A stretch of DNA of 64,000 bases from Conexibacter sp. CPCC 206217 (GTDB lineage: Bacteria; Actinomycetota; Thermoleophilia; Solirubrobacterales; Solirubrobacteraceae). Numbering within the stretch: position 1 is the first letter of the stretch; the number at the start of each line of letters is the position of its first letter. The notes under the pieces are model-generated. The model did not search any database. It was not told where the DNA came from and saw nothing but the letters and a program-made list of their open reading frames with translations. Both the position numbers and the translations under genes were made by a program. The stretch is taken from the NCBI RefSeq assembly GCF_030646165.1, contig NZ_JAUTDO010000007.1:310001-374000 (forward strand), given 5' to 3'. Below are positions 35,843 through 45,113 of the stretch, piece by piece.

Positions 35843-36796
35843 ATGCGACTCGAGGACCTGCTCAGGCTGATCCGAGGACCGGCCCGCCCGACCCCGCGGC
35901 AGCTGCGCTACCGCCGCCGGCGCGTGACCCTGCTGGCCGGACTGGCGGGGCTGGCGCTGATCCTCGGCATGGTCGCGGGCGCCGGTGCCGGCAGCGACTC
36001 CGGCGGCGTCGCGACCGCGGCGACGAAGATCGGCTGGTACGGCCATCTGAGAATGCTCGCGGGCGCGGGCAGGGGCTCGCTGTCGCTGGAGCAGCGCGCG
36101 GCCGAGAACGCCGCGATCGACAGAGCGCTCGACAGAACGCCGTTCATCCGCATGGGCGGCAAGCAGACGAGACAGATAGCGCTGACGTTCGACGACGGCC
36201 CGGGGCAGGACACCGAGGCGCTGCTCGACCTGCTGGAGAGACTGCGCGTGCCGGCGACCTTCTTCATGCTCGGCAGGAACGTGCCCGAGTACCCCAATGC
36301 GGTGAAGCGGCTGATCGACGCCGGCGTGCCGATCGACGACCACTCGATGGACCATCCCGCGTTCGCGTCGCTGTCGGAGGCCGACCAGCGCGCGCAGGCG
36401 GCCGGCGCCGCGCAGGTGATAGAGGACGCCGGCGCGCCCTATCCGCGCCTCTTCCGCCCGCCCTACGGCTCCTACAACCAGACGACCCACGCGGTCCTCG
36501 GCAGCCTCAGAATGCTGTCGGTGCTGTGGTCGGTCGACAGCGAGGACTACACGAAGCCGGGGGTCGACCGGATCGTTCAGAACGTCGTCTCGGCGATACA
36601 TCCGGGCGCGATCGTGCTGATGCACGACGGTGGCGGCGACCGCACGCAGACGATCGCGGCGGTTCAGCAGATCGTGCCGCAGCTGCGTAGAGCGGGCTAC
36701 AGATTCGTGACGGTGCCGCGGCTGCTGCTCGACAACCCGCCGTCGGCCGACGACCAGGGCCTGCCGCCCGGCTTCAACCCCAGCGGCGCGGGCTGA
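35843..36796 (+). CDS. Membrane-anchored polysaccharide deacetylase
   Basis: 317 residues: cytoplasmic basic start, one membrane anchor (about 35-57), a linker and a NodB domain. Motifs: ALTFDDGPGQDTEALLDLL (catalytic Asp pair), DDHSMDHPAF (metal-binding His pair), FRPPYGSYN, VLWSVDSEDY and VLMHDGGG. It would remove N-acetyl groups from peptidoglycan or another extracellular glycan. A GTG at 35834 (VCRMRLED) is an alternative start; upstream frame has no conserved content. Divergent from the GT2 gene. Confidence 0.88.
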   Translation: MRLEDLLRLIRGPARPTPRQLRYRRRRVTLLAGLAGLALILGMVAGAGAGSDSGGVATAATKIGWYGHLRMLAGAGRGSLSLEQRAAENAAIDRALDRTPFIRMGGKQTRQIALTFDDGPGQDTEALLDLLERLRVPATFFMLGRNVPEYPNAVKRLIDAGVPIDDHSMDHPAFASLSEADQRAQAAGAAQVIEDAGAPYPRLFRPPYGSYNQTTHAVLGSLRMLSVLWSVDSEDYTKPGVDRIVQNVVSAIHPGAIVLMHDGGGDRTQTIAAVQQIVPQLRRAGYRFVTVPRLLLDNPPSADDQGLPPGFNPSGAG

Positions 36797-36874
36797 GCCG
36801 ACGCGGCCGCGCGGCCGTCGCGCCGCGTCGCCGCGCGCTGCCGCACCCGCGGGCGCACCGTCGCGCCCGCTCGC

Positions 36875-36880
36875 TATCGT
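36875..36880 (+). promoter_or_regulatory. -10 element (TATCGT) for pcrA
   Basis: TATCGT ends 7 nt before the ATG, with no ribosome site. Confidence 0.45.
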
Positions 36881-36887
36881 CGAACAG

Positions 36888-39134
36888 ATGTCCGCCCACG
36901 TCGCAGATCTCGATGCGCTGCTCGCGGGGCTCAACGAGCCCCAGCGCGAGGCCGTCGTGCACGGCGAGGGGCCGCTGCTGATCCTCGCGGGCGCCGGCTC
37001 GGGCAAGACGCGCGTGCTGACCCACCGGATCGCCTACCTCGTCGGCACGGGCCAGGCGCGCCCGGACGAGATCCTCGCGATCACGTTCACGAACAAGGCC
37101 GCGCAGGAGATGCGCGAGCGCGTCGAGCTGCTGGTCGGGCGCCGCACGCGCGCGATGTGGGTGATGACCTTCCACGCCGCCTGCGCGCGGATGCTGCGCG
37201 CCGACGCGCACCGGCTCGGCTACACGCGCCAGTTCACGATCTACGACCAGTCCGACGCGCGCCGCCTCGTCAAGCGTTGCATCGACGAGCTCGACATCGA
37301 CCCGAAGCGCTTCACCCCGGGCGCGATCCACCACGAGATCTCCGACGCGAAGAACAAGCTGCGTGACGCGGAGGGCTACGGCAGACTCGTCGGCTCCTTC
37401 TTCGAGCAGACCGTCGCCGACGTCTACAAGCTCTACGAGGCCGAGCTGCATCGCATGAACGCGATGGACTTCGACGACCTGCTGGTACGCGCGGTCAACC
37501 TGATGGAGCTGTTCCCCGAGGTCCGCGAACGCTACGCCCGCGCCTTCCGCCACGTGCTCGTCGACGAGTACCAGGACACCAACCACGTCCAGTACCGCTG
37601 GCTCCAGCTGATCGCGGGGGAGCACAGAAACCTGGCGGTGGTCGGCGATGACAGCCAGTCGATCTACGGGTTCCGCGGTGCCGACATCCGCAACATCCTC
37701 AACTTCGAGGACGACTTCCCCGAGGCCGTCGTCATCAAGCTGGAGCAGAACTACCGCTCGACGCAGACGATCCTCGATGCCGCCAACGCGGTCATCCGCA
37801 ACAACCGCGGCCAGCGCGAGAAGGACCTCTGGACCGATCTCGGGATCGGGGATCCGATCAAGGTGCGGGAGCTGGAGGACGAGCACGCGGAGGCGCGGTT
37901 CGTCGCGGGGGAGATCGAGCGGCTCGTCGACGAGGGGGTCTCGCGCGCGGAGCTGGCGGTCTTCTACCGCACCAACGCGCAGTCGCGGGTGCTGGAGGAC
38001 ACGCTCGTGCGGGCGCAGATCGGCTACCAGGTGATCGGCGGGACGAAGTTCTACGAGCGCGCCGAGATCAAGGACGCGGTCGCGTACCTGACGATGCTCG
38101 TCAACCCGCAGGACGTCGTCGCGTTCACGCGGATCGCCAACTCGCCGCGGCGCGGGATCGGGCAGACGTCGCTGTCGCGCGTCATATCGTGGGCGAACAC
38201 GGCCGGCATCACGATCTGGGAGGCGGCGCTGGAGCCCGACTCCGTGCCCGGGCTCGGCACCGCCGCGAGAAAGGCCTTCCACCGCTTCATGGGCTCGATG
38301 CGCGTGCTCGGCGAGCGCGCCGCCGCGAACCCGCCGGTCGCCGAGCTGCTGAGAGAGGTGCTGGCCGAGTCCGGCTACCTCGACGCGCTGGAGGCAGAGC
38401 GCACGATCGAGGCGCAGGGTCGCACCGAGAACCTCGAGGAGCTCGTCAACGTCGCGGCGGAGTACGACGCGACGACCGACCTGCGCGAGGAGCCGCCGTC
38501 GCTGGCGGGCTTCCTGCAGCAGATCGCGCTCGTCGCCGACGCCGACGGCCGCAGAGACGACGTCGGCCTCGTGACGCTGATGACGCTGCACAACGCGAAG
38601 GGGCTCGAGTACCCGATCGTCTTCCTGCTCGGCTGCGAGGAGGGGATCTTCCCGCACCAGCGCGCGATCGAGGAGGGCGGCCTGGAGGAGGAGCGGCGCC
38701 TCGCCTACGTCGGCATAACGCGCGCCCAGCGCGATCTCTACATGACCTACGCCCGCACACGCGCGGTCTTCGGCTCGCGCTCGTTCGGCGCCCGCAGCCG
38801 CTTCGTCGACGAGATCCCGGTTGGGCTGACGGACCGCAACGAGCGGCCGGCCTTCGGCGTCGGCAGCGTGCGCGAGCGCGCGACGACGTGGGGGTCCTCG
38901 CCGAACCTGTCGCCGCTCGGCAGCGGCCCGATCCCCGGCGGGGGCTGGGACAGCGGCGCGGGCGGCGGGACCGGCTCGACCGAGTACCGGCTCGGCGACG
39001 ACGTCGTCCACGCGGCCTTCGGCGAGGGCGTCGTGACGGCGGTCGAGGGGGGCGGGATCGTCGTGATCCGCTTCGCGAGAGACCGCTCCGAGCGCAAGCT
39101 CGTGGCGGACCTCGCCCCGATCGAGAAGCGCTGA
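36888..39134 (+). CDS. pcrA: UvrD/PcrA-type superfamily 1 DNA helicase
   Basis: ATP-driven 3'-5' helicase for repair and removal of RecA or stalled complexes. 748 residues: LNEPQREAV (Q motif), LAGAGSGKTRVL (motif I), AITFTNKAAQEM (Ia), HVLVDEYQDTNHVQY (II), GDDSQSIYGFRGA (III), QNYRST (IV), LMTLHNAKGLEYPIVF (V) and EERRLAYVGITRAQ (VI). The C-terminal LGDDVVHAAFGEGVV segment is the PcrA/UvrD Tudor-like domain that contacts RNA polymerase in other bacteria. Leaderless-type start. Confidence 0.94.
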   Translation: MSAHVADLDALLAGLNEPQREAVVHGEGPLLILAGAGSGKTRVLTHRIAYLVGTGQARPDEILAITFTNKAAQEMRERVELLVGRRTRAMWVMTFHAACARMLRADAHRLGYTRQFTIYDQSDARRLVKRCIDELDIDPKRFTPGAIHHEISDAKNKLRDAEGYGRLVGSFFEQTVADVYKLYEAELHRMNAMDFDDLLVRAVNLMELFPEVRERYARAFRHVLVDEYQDTNHVQYRWLQLIAGEHRNLAVVGDDSQSIYGFRGADIRNILNFEDDFPEAVVIKLEQNYRSTQTILDAANAVIRNNRGQREKDLWTDLGIGDPIKVRELEDEHAEARFVAGEIERLVDEGVSRAELAVFYRTNAQSRVLEDTLVRAQIGYQVIGGTKFYERAEIKDAVAYLTMLVNPQDVVAFTRIANSPRRGIGQTSLSRVISWANTAGITIWEAALEPDSVPGLGTAARKAFHRFMGSMRVLGERAAANPPVAELLREVLAESGYLDALEAERTIEAQGRTENLEELVNVAAEYDATTDLREEPPSLAGFLQQIALVADADGRRDDVGLVTLMTLHNAKGLEYPIVFLLGCEEGIFPHQRAIEEGGLEEERRLAYVGITRAQRDLYMTYARTRAVFGSRSFGARSRFVDEIPVGLTDRNERPAFGVGSVRERATTWGSSPNLSPLGSGPIPGGGWDSGAGGGTGSTEYRLGDDVVHAAFGEGVVTAVEGGGIVVIRFARDRSERKLVADLAPIEKR

Positions 39135-39149
39135 TCGGCTCGTCGCCGA

Positions 39150-39155
39150 TAGGAT
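39150..39155 (+). promoter_or_regulatory. -10 element (TAGGAT) for folD
   Basis: TAGGAT ends 10 nt before the folD ATG. Confidence 0.45.
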
Positions 39156-39165
39156 CCGGCGCCGC

Positions 39166-40020
39166 ATGGCAGCCACCATCATCGACGGCAGAGCGATCGC
39201 CCGCCAGGTCCGCGACCAGGTCGCCGCGGACGTCGCCGCATTCACTGCCGAGACGGGCGTCGTGCCCGGTCTCGCGACCGTCCTCGTCGGCGACGACCCG
39301 GCCTCCGCGGTCTACGTCGCGAACAAGCGCAGAGCGTGCGTCGAGGCCGGCATCGCCGACCTCCACCGTCACCTGCTGGCCGACGTCGCGCAGGAGGACG
39401 TCGTCGCGCAGTTGCAGGAGCTGAACGCCGACCCGCAGGTCAGCGGGATCCTGCTGCAGCTGCCGGTCCCGCGCCACCTCGACGCGAACCTGCTGGTCGA
39501 GCTGATCTCGCCCGACAAGGACGTCGACGGGCTCACCGCCGTCAGCGCCGGCCGGCTCGTCCAGGGCGTCCCGGGCCTGCGGCCGTGCACCCCGTCCGGC
39601 GTGATCGAGCTGCTCGACCACCACGAGGTGCCGCTGGAGGGGGCAGAGGCGGTCGTCGTCGGCCGCTCCGACCTCGTCGGCAAGCCGGTCGCGCAGCTGC
39701 TGCTGCAGCGCAACGCGACCGTCACGATCTGCCACTCGCGCACCCGCGACCTCAACGCGGTCACGCGCCGCGCGGACGTGCTGATCGCGGCCGTCGGCGT
39801 CCCGCGCCTGCTTGGCGCCGACGCCGTCAAGCCCGGCGCGGCCGTGGTCGACGTGGGCATCAACCGCACCGACGACGGCCTCGTCGGCGACGTCGACTTC
39901 GACGCCGTGCGCGAGGTCGCCGGCCTGCTGACGCCCGTCCCGGGCGGCGTCGGGCCGATGACGATCGCGCTGCTGCTGCGCAACACCCTCATCGCCGCGC
40001 GCCTGCAGCGCGGCGTGTAG
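39166..40020 (+). CDS. folD: Methylenetetrahydrofolate dehydrogenase / methenyltetrahydrofolate cyclohydrolase
   Basis: Interconverts one-carbon folates for purine and formyl-Met synthesis. 284 residues: SAVYVANKRRACVEAGI (catalytic Lys), GILLQLPVPRHLD, PDKDVDGL, PCTPSGVIELL, VVVGRSDLVGKPVAQLLL and PGGVGPMTIALLLRNT. Its stop codon TAG is also the first half of the TAGCCT box for the next gene. Confidence 0.95.
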   Translation: MAATIIDGRAIARQVRDQVAADVAAFTAETGVVPGLATVLVGDDPASAVYVANKRRACVEAGIADLHRHLLADVAQEDVVAQLQELNADPQVSGILLQLPVPRHLDANLLVELISPDKDVDGLTAVSAGRLVQGVPGLRPCTPSGVIELLDHHEVPLEGAEAVVVGRSDLVGKPVAQLLLQRNATVTICHSRTRDLNAVTRRADVLIAAVGVPRLLGADAVKPGAAVVDVGINRTDDGLVGDVDFDAVREVAGLLTPVPGGVGPMTIALLLRNTLIAARLQRGV

Positions 40021-40023
40021 CCT
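40018..40023 (+). promoter_or_regulatory. -10 element (TAGCCT) for the 40032 membrane protein gene
   Basis: TAGCCT ends 8 nt before the ATG and begins with the folD stop codon. Confidence 0.4.
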
Positions 40024-40031
40024 CGCCGCCG

Positions 40032-40517
40032 ATGACGATCGACCTCAAACGCGTGCGGCTCGGCGAGTGGATCGCGGGGGCGGGCGGCGTGCTGCTGCTG
40101 CTCTCGCTCTTCCTGCTCGACTGGTACAGCGTCGGCGGCGGCGCCTTTTTCACGCGCGGCTCCGTCGATCTGTCGGCCAACGGCTGGCACACCCACTCGG
40201 TCCTGCGCTGGTTCATGCTGCTGACGATCCTCGCGGCGCTGATCCTGTTCGTCGCGACGCTGACGCAGCAGACGCCGGCGTTCTCGTCCGCGTGGGCGCC
40301 GGTCCTGACCGCGCTCGCGTTCGTCACGACCGTCTTCGTCGCCTACCGCGTCGTGATCAACGAGCCCGGGCCGAACGAGTTCGTCGACGTCGATGTCGGC
40401 GCCTGGATCGGCCTCTTCGCCTGCGCGCTCACGACGTACGGCGGCTACCTGTCGATGCGGATCGAGGGCGGTCCGATCGCGGACGTTCCGGTCCAGCACC
40501 GCACCCTCAGCCAGTAG
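40032..40517 (+). CDS. Four-helix membrane protein, unknown function
   Basis: 161 residues with four clear membrane segments: about 13-30 (GVLLLLSLFLLDWY), 57-77, 84-102 and 118-138. The extracytoplasmic loop after helix 1 contains FFTRGSVDLSANGW. The C-terminus is short and polar. This resembles small four-helix proteins common in these bacteria, but I cannot name a family. It lies between folD and gatC. Confidence 0.75.
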   Translation: MTIDLKRVRLGEWIAGAGGVLLLLSLFLLDWYSVGGGAFFTRGSVDLSANGWHTHSVLRWFMLLTILAALILFVATLTQQTPAFSSAWAPVLTALAFVTTVFVAYRVVINEPGPNEFVDVDVGAWIGLFACALTTYGGYLSMRIEGGPIADVPVQHRTLSQ

Positions 40518-40539
40518 CCGGCGGCGGCGCCCGCGCCGC

Positions 40540-40545
40540 TACACT
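40540..40545 (+). promoter_or_regulatory. -10 element (TACACT) for gatCAB
   Basis: TACACT ends 9 nt before the gatC ATG. Confidence 0.45.
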
Positions 40546-40554
40546 CTCGCGCCG

Positions 40555-40842
40555 ATGATCGATCGCGCGCAGGTACTCCACGTCGCCCGGCTCGCTCGCC
40601 TCGATCTCACCGACGACGAGGTCGGTGCGATGTCGCGCGAGCTGTCAGCAGTCCTCGACCACATCGAGAAGATCGGCGAGCTGCAGCTCGACGACGTGCC
40701 CGCCACGTCGCACGTGATCGACGTCGTCAACGCGCTGCGCCAGGACGAGCCGGTCCCGTCGCTGCCGCGCGAGCAGGCGCTCGCCAGCGCTCCCGAGGTC
40801 GTCGACGACGGCTTCGGTGTGCCGAGCCCGGGGGCGAGCTGA
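40555..40842 (+). CDS. gatC: Asp/Glu-tRNA amidotransferase subunit C
   Basis: 95 residues, the normal size. It has VLHVARLARLDLTDDEV at the N-terminus, then LSAVLDHIEKIGELQLDDVPATSHV and LRQDEP. GatC wraps around GatA and holds the complex together. Its stop overlaps the gatA start by one base (TGATG). Confidence 0.93.
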   Translation: MIDRAQVLHVARLARLDLTDDEVGAMSRELSAVLDHIEKIGELQLDDVPATSHVIDVVNALRQDEPVPSLPREQALASAPEVVDDGFGVPSPGAS

Positions 40843-42305
40843 TGAGCGGTCACGACCTGCTGGCGCTGTCGGCCAAGGAGGCGGCCGACGAGATCCGCCA
40901 CGGCCACGTCTCCGCCGACGAGCTGTTCGAGGCGTACCGCACCCGCGCGGCCGCCGACGCGGCCGCCGGCGAGAACGGCCTCAACGCCTTCACCTGGGTC
41001 GCCGACGAGGCGCCCGCGCCCGCCGCGCCGCCGTCGAAGCAGGCGCCGCTGAGCGGTGTCCCGCTCGCCGTCAAGGACCTCTTCTGCACGGAGGGCGTGC
41101 CGAGCCAGTCGGGCTCGAAGATCCTCGCCGGCTACCGCCCGCCGTACAGCGCGACGGTCGTCAAGAAGCTCGCCGCGGCTGGCACGACGCTGCTCGGCAA
41201 GACGAACCAGGACGAGTTCGCGATGGGCAGCTCGAACGAGAACTCCGCCTTCGGCGACGTGCGCAACCCGTGGGACCGCAGCCGCGTCCCCGGCGGCTCC
41301 TCCGGCGGCAGCGCCGCGGCCGTCGCCGCCGGCCTGGCGCCGTGGGCGCTGGGCACCGACACGGGCGGCTCGATCCGCCAGCCGGCCGCGCTCTGCGGGA
41401 TCGTCGGGCTGAAGCCGACCTACGGCTCGGTCTCGCGCTACGGGATGATCGCGTTCGCTTCGTCGCTTGACCAGGCGGGCCCGTTCGCACGCGACGTGAC
41501 CGACACCGCGCTGCTGTTCCAGCAGATGGTTGGCCAGGACAGCTGCGACTCGACGTCGCTGCAGCATCCCGAGGCGATCGAGCTGCCGAAGGGCGTCGAC
41601 CTGAAGGGGATCCGCATCGGCGTGCCCGAGGAGCTGACCGGCGACGGGATCGAGTCCGGCGTGCGCGACGCCTTCAACGCGTCGCTGGCGCTGGCCGAGC
41701 AGCTCGGCGCGACGATCGAGACGACGCACCTGCCGCACGCCCCGCACGCGCTCAGCGCCTATTACCTGATCGCGCCGGCCGAGGCGTCGTCCAACCTCGC
41801 CCGCTTCGACGGCGTCCGCTACGGCCACCGCGCCGAGGCCGACGACCTGCTGAGCATGTACACCCGCACGCGCGCCGAGGGCTTCGGGCCCGAGGTCAAG
41901 CGCCGCATCATGCTCGGGACCTACGCGCTCTCCAGCGGCTACTACGACGCCTACTACGGGCGCGCGCAGAAGGTCCGCACGAAGATCTCGGAGGACTTCT
42001 CCAACGCCTTCGAGACGTTCGACTTCATCGTCACGCCGACGGCGCCGACGGTCGCGTTCAGGCTCGGTGAGAAGACCGACGACCCGCTGGAGATGTACCT
42101 GCAGGACTTCTGCACGGTGCCGATGTCGCTCGCCGGCATCCCGGCGATCTCGATTCCCAACGGCCTCAGCGACGGCCTCCCGGTCGGGCTGCAGATCGCC
42201 GGCCCGGCGTTCAGCGAGAACCGCCTGCTGAGAGCCGCATACGTGCTGGAGCAGGCGCTCGGCTTCGACGGCTCGGCCGTGCGCCGCAACGGAGGTGCCT
42301 CCTGA
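40842..42305 (+). CDS. gatA: Asp/Glu-tRNA amidotransferase subunit A
   Basis: Amidase-signature enzyme that frees ammonia from glutamine. 487 residues: GVPLAVKDLF (catalytic Lys), GSSNENSAFGDVRNPWD, RVPGGSSGGSAAAVAAGLAPWALGTDTGGSIRQPA (the Ser-cisSer-Lys triad region), and YGSVSRYGMIAFASSLDQ. Ammonia passes to GatB to convert Glu-tRNA-Gln or Asp-tRNA-Asn. TGATG overlaps on both sides indicate strict coupling with gatC and gatB. Confidence 0.95.
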   Translation: MSGHDLLALSAKEAADEIRHGHVSADELFEAYRTRAAADAAAGENGLNAFTWVADEAPAPAAPPSKQAPLSGVPLAVKDLFCTEGVPSQSGSKILAGYRPPYSATVVKKLAAAGTTLLGKTNQDEFAMGSSNENSAFGDVRNPWDRSRVPGGSSGGSAAAVAAGLAPWALGTDTGGSIRQPAALCGIVGLKPTYGSVSRYGMIAFASSLDQAGPFARDVTDTALLFQQMVGQDSCDSTSLQHPEAIELPKGVDLKGIRIGVPEELTGDGIESGVRDAFNASLALAEQLGATIETTHLPHAPHALSAYYLIAPAEASSNLARFDGVRYGHRAEADDLLSMYTRTRAEGFGPEVKRRIMLGTYALSSGYYDAYYGRAQKVRTKISEDFSNAFETFDFIVTPTAPTVAFRLGEKTDDPLEMYLQDFCTVPMSLAGIPAISIPNGLSDGLPVGLQIAGPAFSENRLLRAAYVLEQALGFDGSAVRRNGGAS

Positions 42306-43732
42306 TGAGCAGCGGTTACGAGCCCGTCATCGGGCTGGAGATCCACGTCCAGCTGCGCACGAAGACGAAGATGTTCTGCGGCTGCGAGTTGTCGTTCGGC
42401 GACCCGCCGAACGTCCACACCTGCCCGGTCTGCCTCGGCCTGCCGGGCGCGCTCCCGGTCGTCAACGCGAGAGCGATCCACTACGCGCTGATGGTCGGCA
42501 TGGCACTCGGCTGCGAGCTGGCGCCGCGCTCGATCTTCCACCGCAAGAACTACTTCTATCCGGACCTGCCCAAGGGCTACCAGATCTCGCAGTACGACAT
42601 CCCGATCTGCAGCGGCGGCAACCTCGGCGACGTGCGGATCCACCGCGCGCACCTGGAGGAGGACGCGGCGAAGCTGATCCACGTCGGCGGCTCCGGCCGC
42701 ATCCACGGCGCCGACGCCTCGGTGGTCGACTACAACCGCGGCGGCACGCCGCTGGTCGAGATCGTCACCGAACCGGACGTCAGATCGGCTGCGCAGGCGC
42801 GCGAGTGGCTGACGCTGCTGCGCGAGACGCTGCGTCAGCTCGGCGTCTCGGACGTGAACATGGAGGAGGGGTCGCTGCGCTGCGACGCCAACGTCTCGAT
42901 CCGCCCGGTCGGCAGCGACGTGCTCGGCACCAAGACCGAGCTGAAGAACATGAACTCCTTCCGCTTCCTGGAGCGCGGCGTCGAGGCGGAGATCGCCCGT
43001 CAGATCGCGCTCGTGCAGAGCGGGGAGGAGGTCGTGCAGGAGACGCTGCACTACGACCCCGTGTCGGGCAGCATCTCGTCGCTGCGCTCGAAGGAGGAGG
43101 CGCACGACTACCGCTACTTCCCCGAGCCCGACCTCGTCCCGGTCGTGCTGACCGAGGCGATGATCGCCGCGGCGAGAGCTGAGCTGCCGGAGCTGCCGGC
43201 GCAGCGCGCCGCGCGCTACGAGTCGCAGCTGGGCCTGTCGGCCGACTCCGCGCGCCTGTTCGCCTTCCGCGCCGACCTCGCGCACTACTTCGAGGCGGCG
43301 CTGGCCGAGGACGACGCCAACGCGCAGGTGCTCGCGAACTGGATCTCCGGCGAGCTGGTCGCGCGCCTCGGCGACGACGACCCGGCGCAGTCGAAGGTGA
43401 CGCCCGCCGCGATCGCGCAGCTGGTCGCGCTGCTGCACAGCAGAGCGGTCACGCCGGGCGCGGCGAAGCAGGTGCTCGACAGACTGGTCGCCGACGGCGG
43501 CGAGCCGGGCGCGATCGTCGAGGCCGAGGGCCTCGGCGCGATCGGCGGGGGCGACGAGCTGGCCGACGTCGTGCGGCGGGCGCTCGAATCCGACCCGTCG
43601 GCGGTCGAGAAGCTGAAGGCCGGCAACATGAAGGCGATCGGCCCGATCGTCGGCTTCGTGATGCGCGAGACGAAGGGCCGCGCCGACGGCGGCGAGGTCA
43701 ACCGCCTCGTGCGCGAGCAGCTGGGGCTGTAG
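42305..43732 (+). CDS. gatB: Asp/Glu-tRNA amidotransferase subunit B
   Basis: 475 residues: YEPVIGLEIHVQLRTKTKMFCGC with the metal-binding Cys, CPVCLGLPGALPVVN, HRKNYFYPDLPKGYQISQYD, MEEGSLRCDANVSIR, and a C-terminal YqeY-like domain that grips the tRNA (about 300-475). It activates the misacylated tRNA with ATP and transfers ammonia. The TGATG overlap puts it in the same operon as gatC and gatA. Confidence 0.95.
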   Translation: MSSGYEPVIGLEIHVQLRTKTKMFCGCELSFGDPPNVHTCPVCLGLPGALPVVNARAIHYALMVGMALGCELAPRSIFHRKNYFYPDLPKGYQISQYDIPICSGGNLGDVRIHRAHLEEDAAKLIHVGGSGRIHGADASVVDYNRGGTPLVEIVTEPDVRSAAQAREWLTLLRETLRQLGVSDVNMEEGSLRCDANVSIRPVGSDVLGTKTELKNMNSFRFLERGVEAEIARQIALVQSGEEVVQETLHYDPVSGSISSLRSKEEAHDYRYFPEPDLVPVVLTEAMIAAARAELPELPAQRAARYESQLGLSADSARLFAFRADLAHYFEAALAEDDANAQVLANWISGELVARLGDDDPAQSKVTPAAIAQLVALLHSRAVTPGAAKQVLDRLVADGGEPGAIVEAEGLGAIGGGDELADVVRRALESDPSAVEKLKAGNMKAIGPIVGFVMRETKGRADGGEVNRLVREQLGL

Positions 43733-43740
43733 CAGGAGCG

Positions 43741-45060
43741 CTAGAAGCGCTCCAGCACCCGTGCGATCGCGGTCGTCCCGAACTCGACGGCCGCGACGGG
43801 CAGGCGCTCGTCCGGTGCGTGGACGAGCTCGTTGAAGCGCATCTCGGGCGGCAGCTGCATCGGCAGGAAGCCGTAGGTCTGGATCCCGAGGCGCGCGAAG
43901 AAGCGCCCGTCGGTGACGCCTGGCAGCAGCATCGGCACCGGCCGCGCCGCGGGGTCGACGGCGCGCAGCGCGTCGGCGAGCGTGTCGAACAGGCCGAGGT
44001 CCGGCCGCGCTGTGGCGGCGTCGTGGCGGACGATCTCGGCGTCGAAGTCGACGCCGCCGAGCGCGCGCAGCTCCGTCAGCACCTCGTCCGGGCGGAATCC
44101 CGGCAGCAGACGGCAGTCCAGCTCGGCCGTGACCGCGGCGGGGATCACGTTGATCTGCTCGCCGCCGCGCACGAGCGTCGCGCTGGCGGTGTGGTGCAGG
44201 AGCGGATCCAGCATCGCGCCGCGCTCGCCGAGCAGGTCGAGCAGGCGGTCGGTCAGGCGCGGGCGCAGCAGCCCGCGCAGCGTCGCGGCGACCGGCGCCG
44301 GCACGTCCGCGGCGAGTCCTTCGACCATCATCCGCGCCGACGGCGTGACGTGCACCGGCAGCCGTCCGCGGTCGAGCGCGGCCAGCAGCCGGCCGAGGCG
44401 GCCGGCGGCGCTGTCGCGCACCGGCATCGAGCCGTGGCCGGCGCGCCCGCGGAAGGTCGCGCGGATCCAGCAGACCTGCTTCTCGGCGACCATCACGGGA
44501 TAGAAGCGGCGGCCGGCAAGCTCCAGCGTGAAGCCGCCGAACTCGCCGAGCGCGTAGCGCACGCCGGCGAACAGCTCGGGATGGTCGGCGACGACCTGCT
44601 CGGCGCCGTGCGTGCTGCCGGCCTCCTCGTCGGACAGCAGGCAGAGGATCAGGTCCCCGGGCGGCGGGGTCGCGGCCGCGTGCGCGCGCAGGAACGCCGC
44701 GGTCAGCATCGCGACGCCGCCCTTCATGTCGAGCGCGCCACGGCCCCACACGAAGCCGTCGGCGATCTCACCCGCGAACGGCGGGTGCGTCCAGTCGCCC
44801 GGCGCGGGGACGACGTCGACGTGGCCGTGCAGCAGCAGCGGGGCGGCGGCGCCGCGGCCGGCGATCCGCGCGATCAGGTTCGGCCGCTGCGGATCGCGCC
44901 CGACGATCCGCGTCTCGATCCCGCGCTCGTCGAGCAGGCCGCGCAGCCACTCGATGCAGGCGCGCTCGGCGCCGGGCGGGTTGCTGGTGTCGAAGCGCAG
45001 CAGCCGCTGCAGCAGCTCCAGCGGGCGCTGCTCGATCGGATCGGCGTGGTCGGCGGGCAT
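43741..45060 (-). CDS. M20-family metallopeptidase (ArgE/DapE/carboxypeptidase type)
   Basis: 439 residues. Two-zinc site motifs: LLLHGHVDVVPAPGDW, RGALDMKGGVAML and LLSDEEAGSTHGAEQV; the dimerisation (lid) domain lies at about 190-310, with GRAGHGSMP. Substrate unknown: acetylornithine and succinyl-diaminopimelate deacylases share the fold, but argJ here makes an ArgE unnecessary. A Gly/Ala-type dipeptidase or carboxypeptidase is more likely. Converges with gatB, 8 bp apart. Confidence 0.87.
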   Translation of the reverse strand: MPADHADPIEQRPLELLQRLLRFDTSNPPGAERACIEWLRGLLDERGIETRIVGRDPQRPNLIARIAGRGAAAPLLLHGHVDVVPAPGDWTHPPFAGEIADGFVWGRGALDMKGGVAMLTAAFLRAHAAATPPPGDLILCLLSDEEAGSTHGAEQVVADHPELFAGVRYALGEFGGFTLELAGRRFYPVMVAEKQVCWIRATFRGRAGHGSMPVRDSAAGRLGRLLAALDRGRLPVHVTPSARMMVEGLAADVPAPVAATLRGLLRPRLTDRLLDLLGERGAMLDPLLHHTASATLVRGGEQINVIPAAVTAELDCRLLPGFRPDEVLTELRALGGVDFDAEIVRHDAATARPDLGLFDTLADALRAVDPAARPVPMLLPGVTDGRFFARLGIQTYGFLPMQLPPEMRFNELVHAPDERLPVAAVEFGTTAIARVLERF

Positions 45061-45066
45061 CTGCGC

Positions 45067-45072
45067 AGCTTA
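45067..45072 (-). promoter_or_regulatory. -10 element (TAAGCT, reverse) for the M20 peptidase gene
   Basis: TAAGCT on the reverse strand ends 6 nt before the ATG at 45060, implying a leaderless transcript. Confidence 0.45.
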
Positions 45073-45079
45073 ATGTCGG

Positions 45080-45107
45080 TTGGCACCGCTGCGCGACGGA
45101 GTACGCT
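45080..45107 (+). promoter_or_regulatory. Leaderless promoter (TTGGCA-N16-TACGCT) for the 45114 gene
   Basis: TTGGCA (45080-45085), 16 bp, TACGCT (45102-45107), then only 6 nt to the ATG. This is the best case in the window where both promoter elements point to transcription starting at the A of the start codon. Confidence 0.6.
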
Positions 45108-45113
45108 TAGAGG

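Noticed and set aside
39143..39155. GCCGATAG before folD as a sigma-28 promoter
   Set aside because: The last base differs, no TAAA-like -35 lies 14-16 bp upstream, and the overlapping TAGGAT box fits the window-wide housekeeping pattern better.
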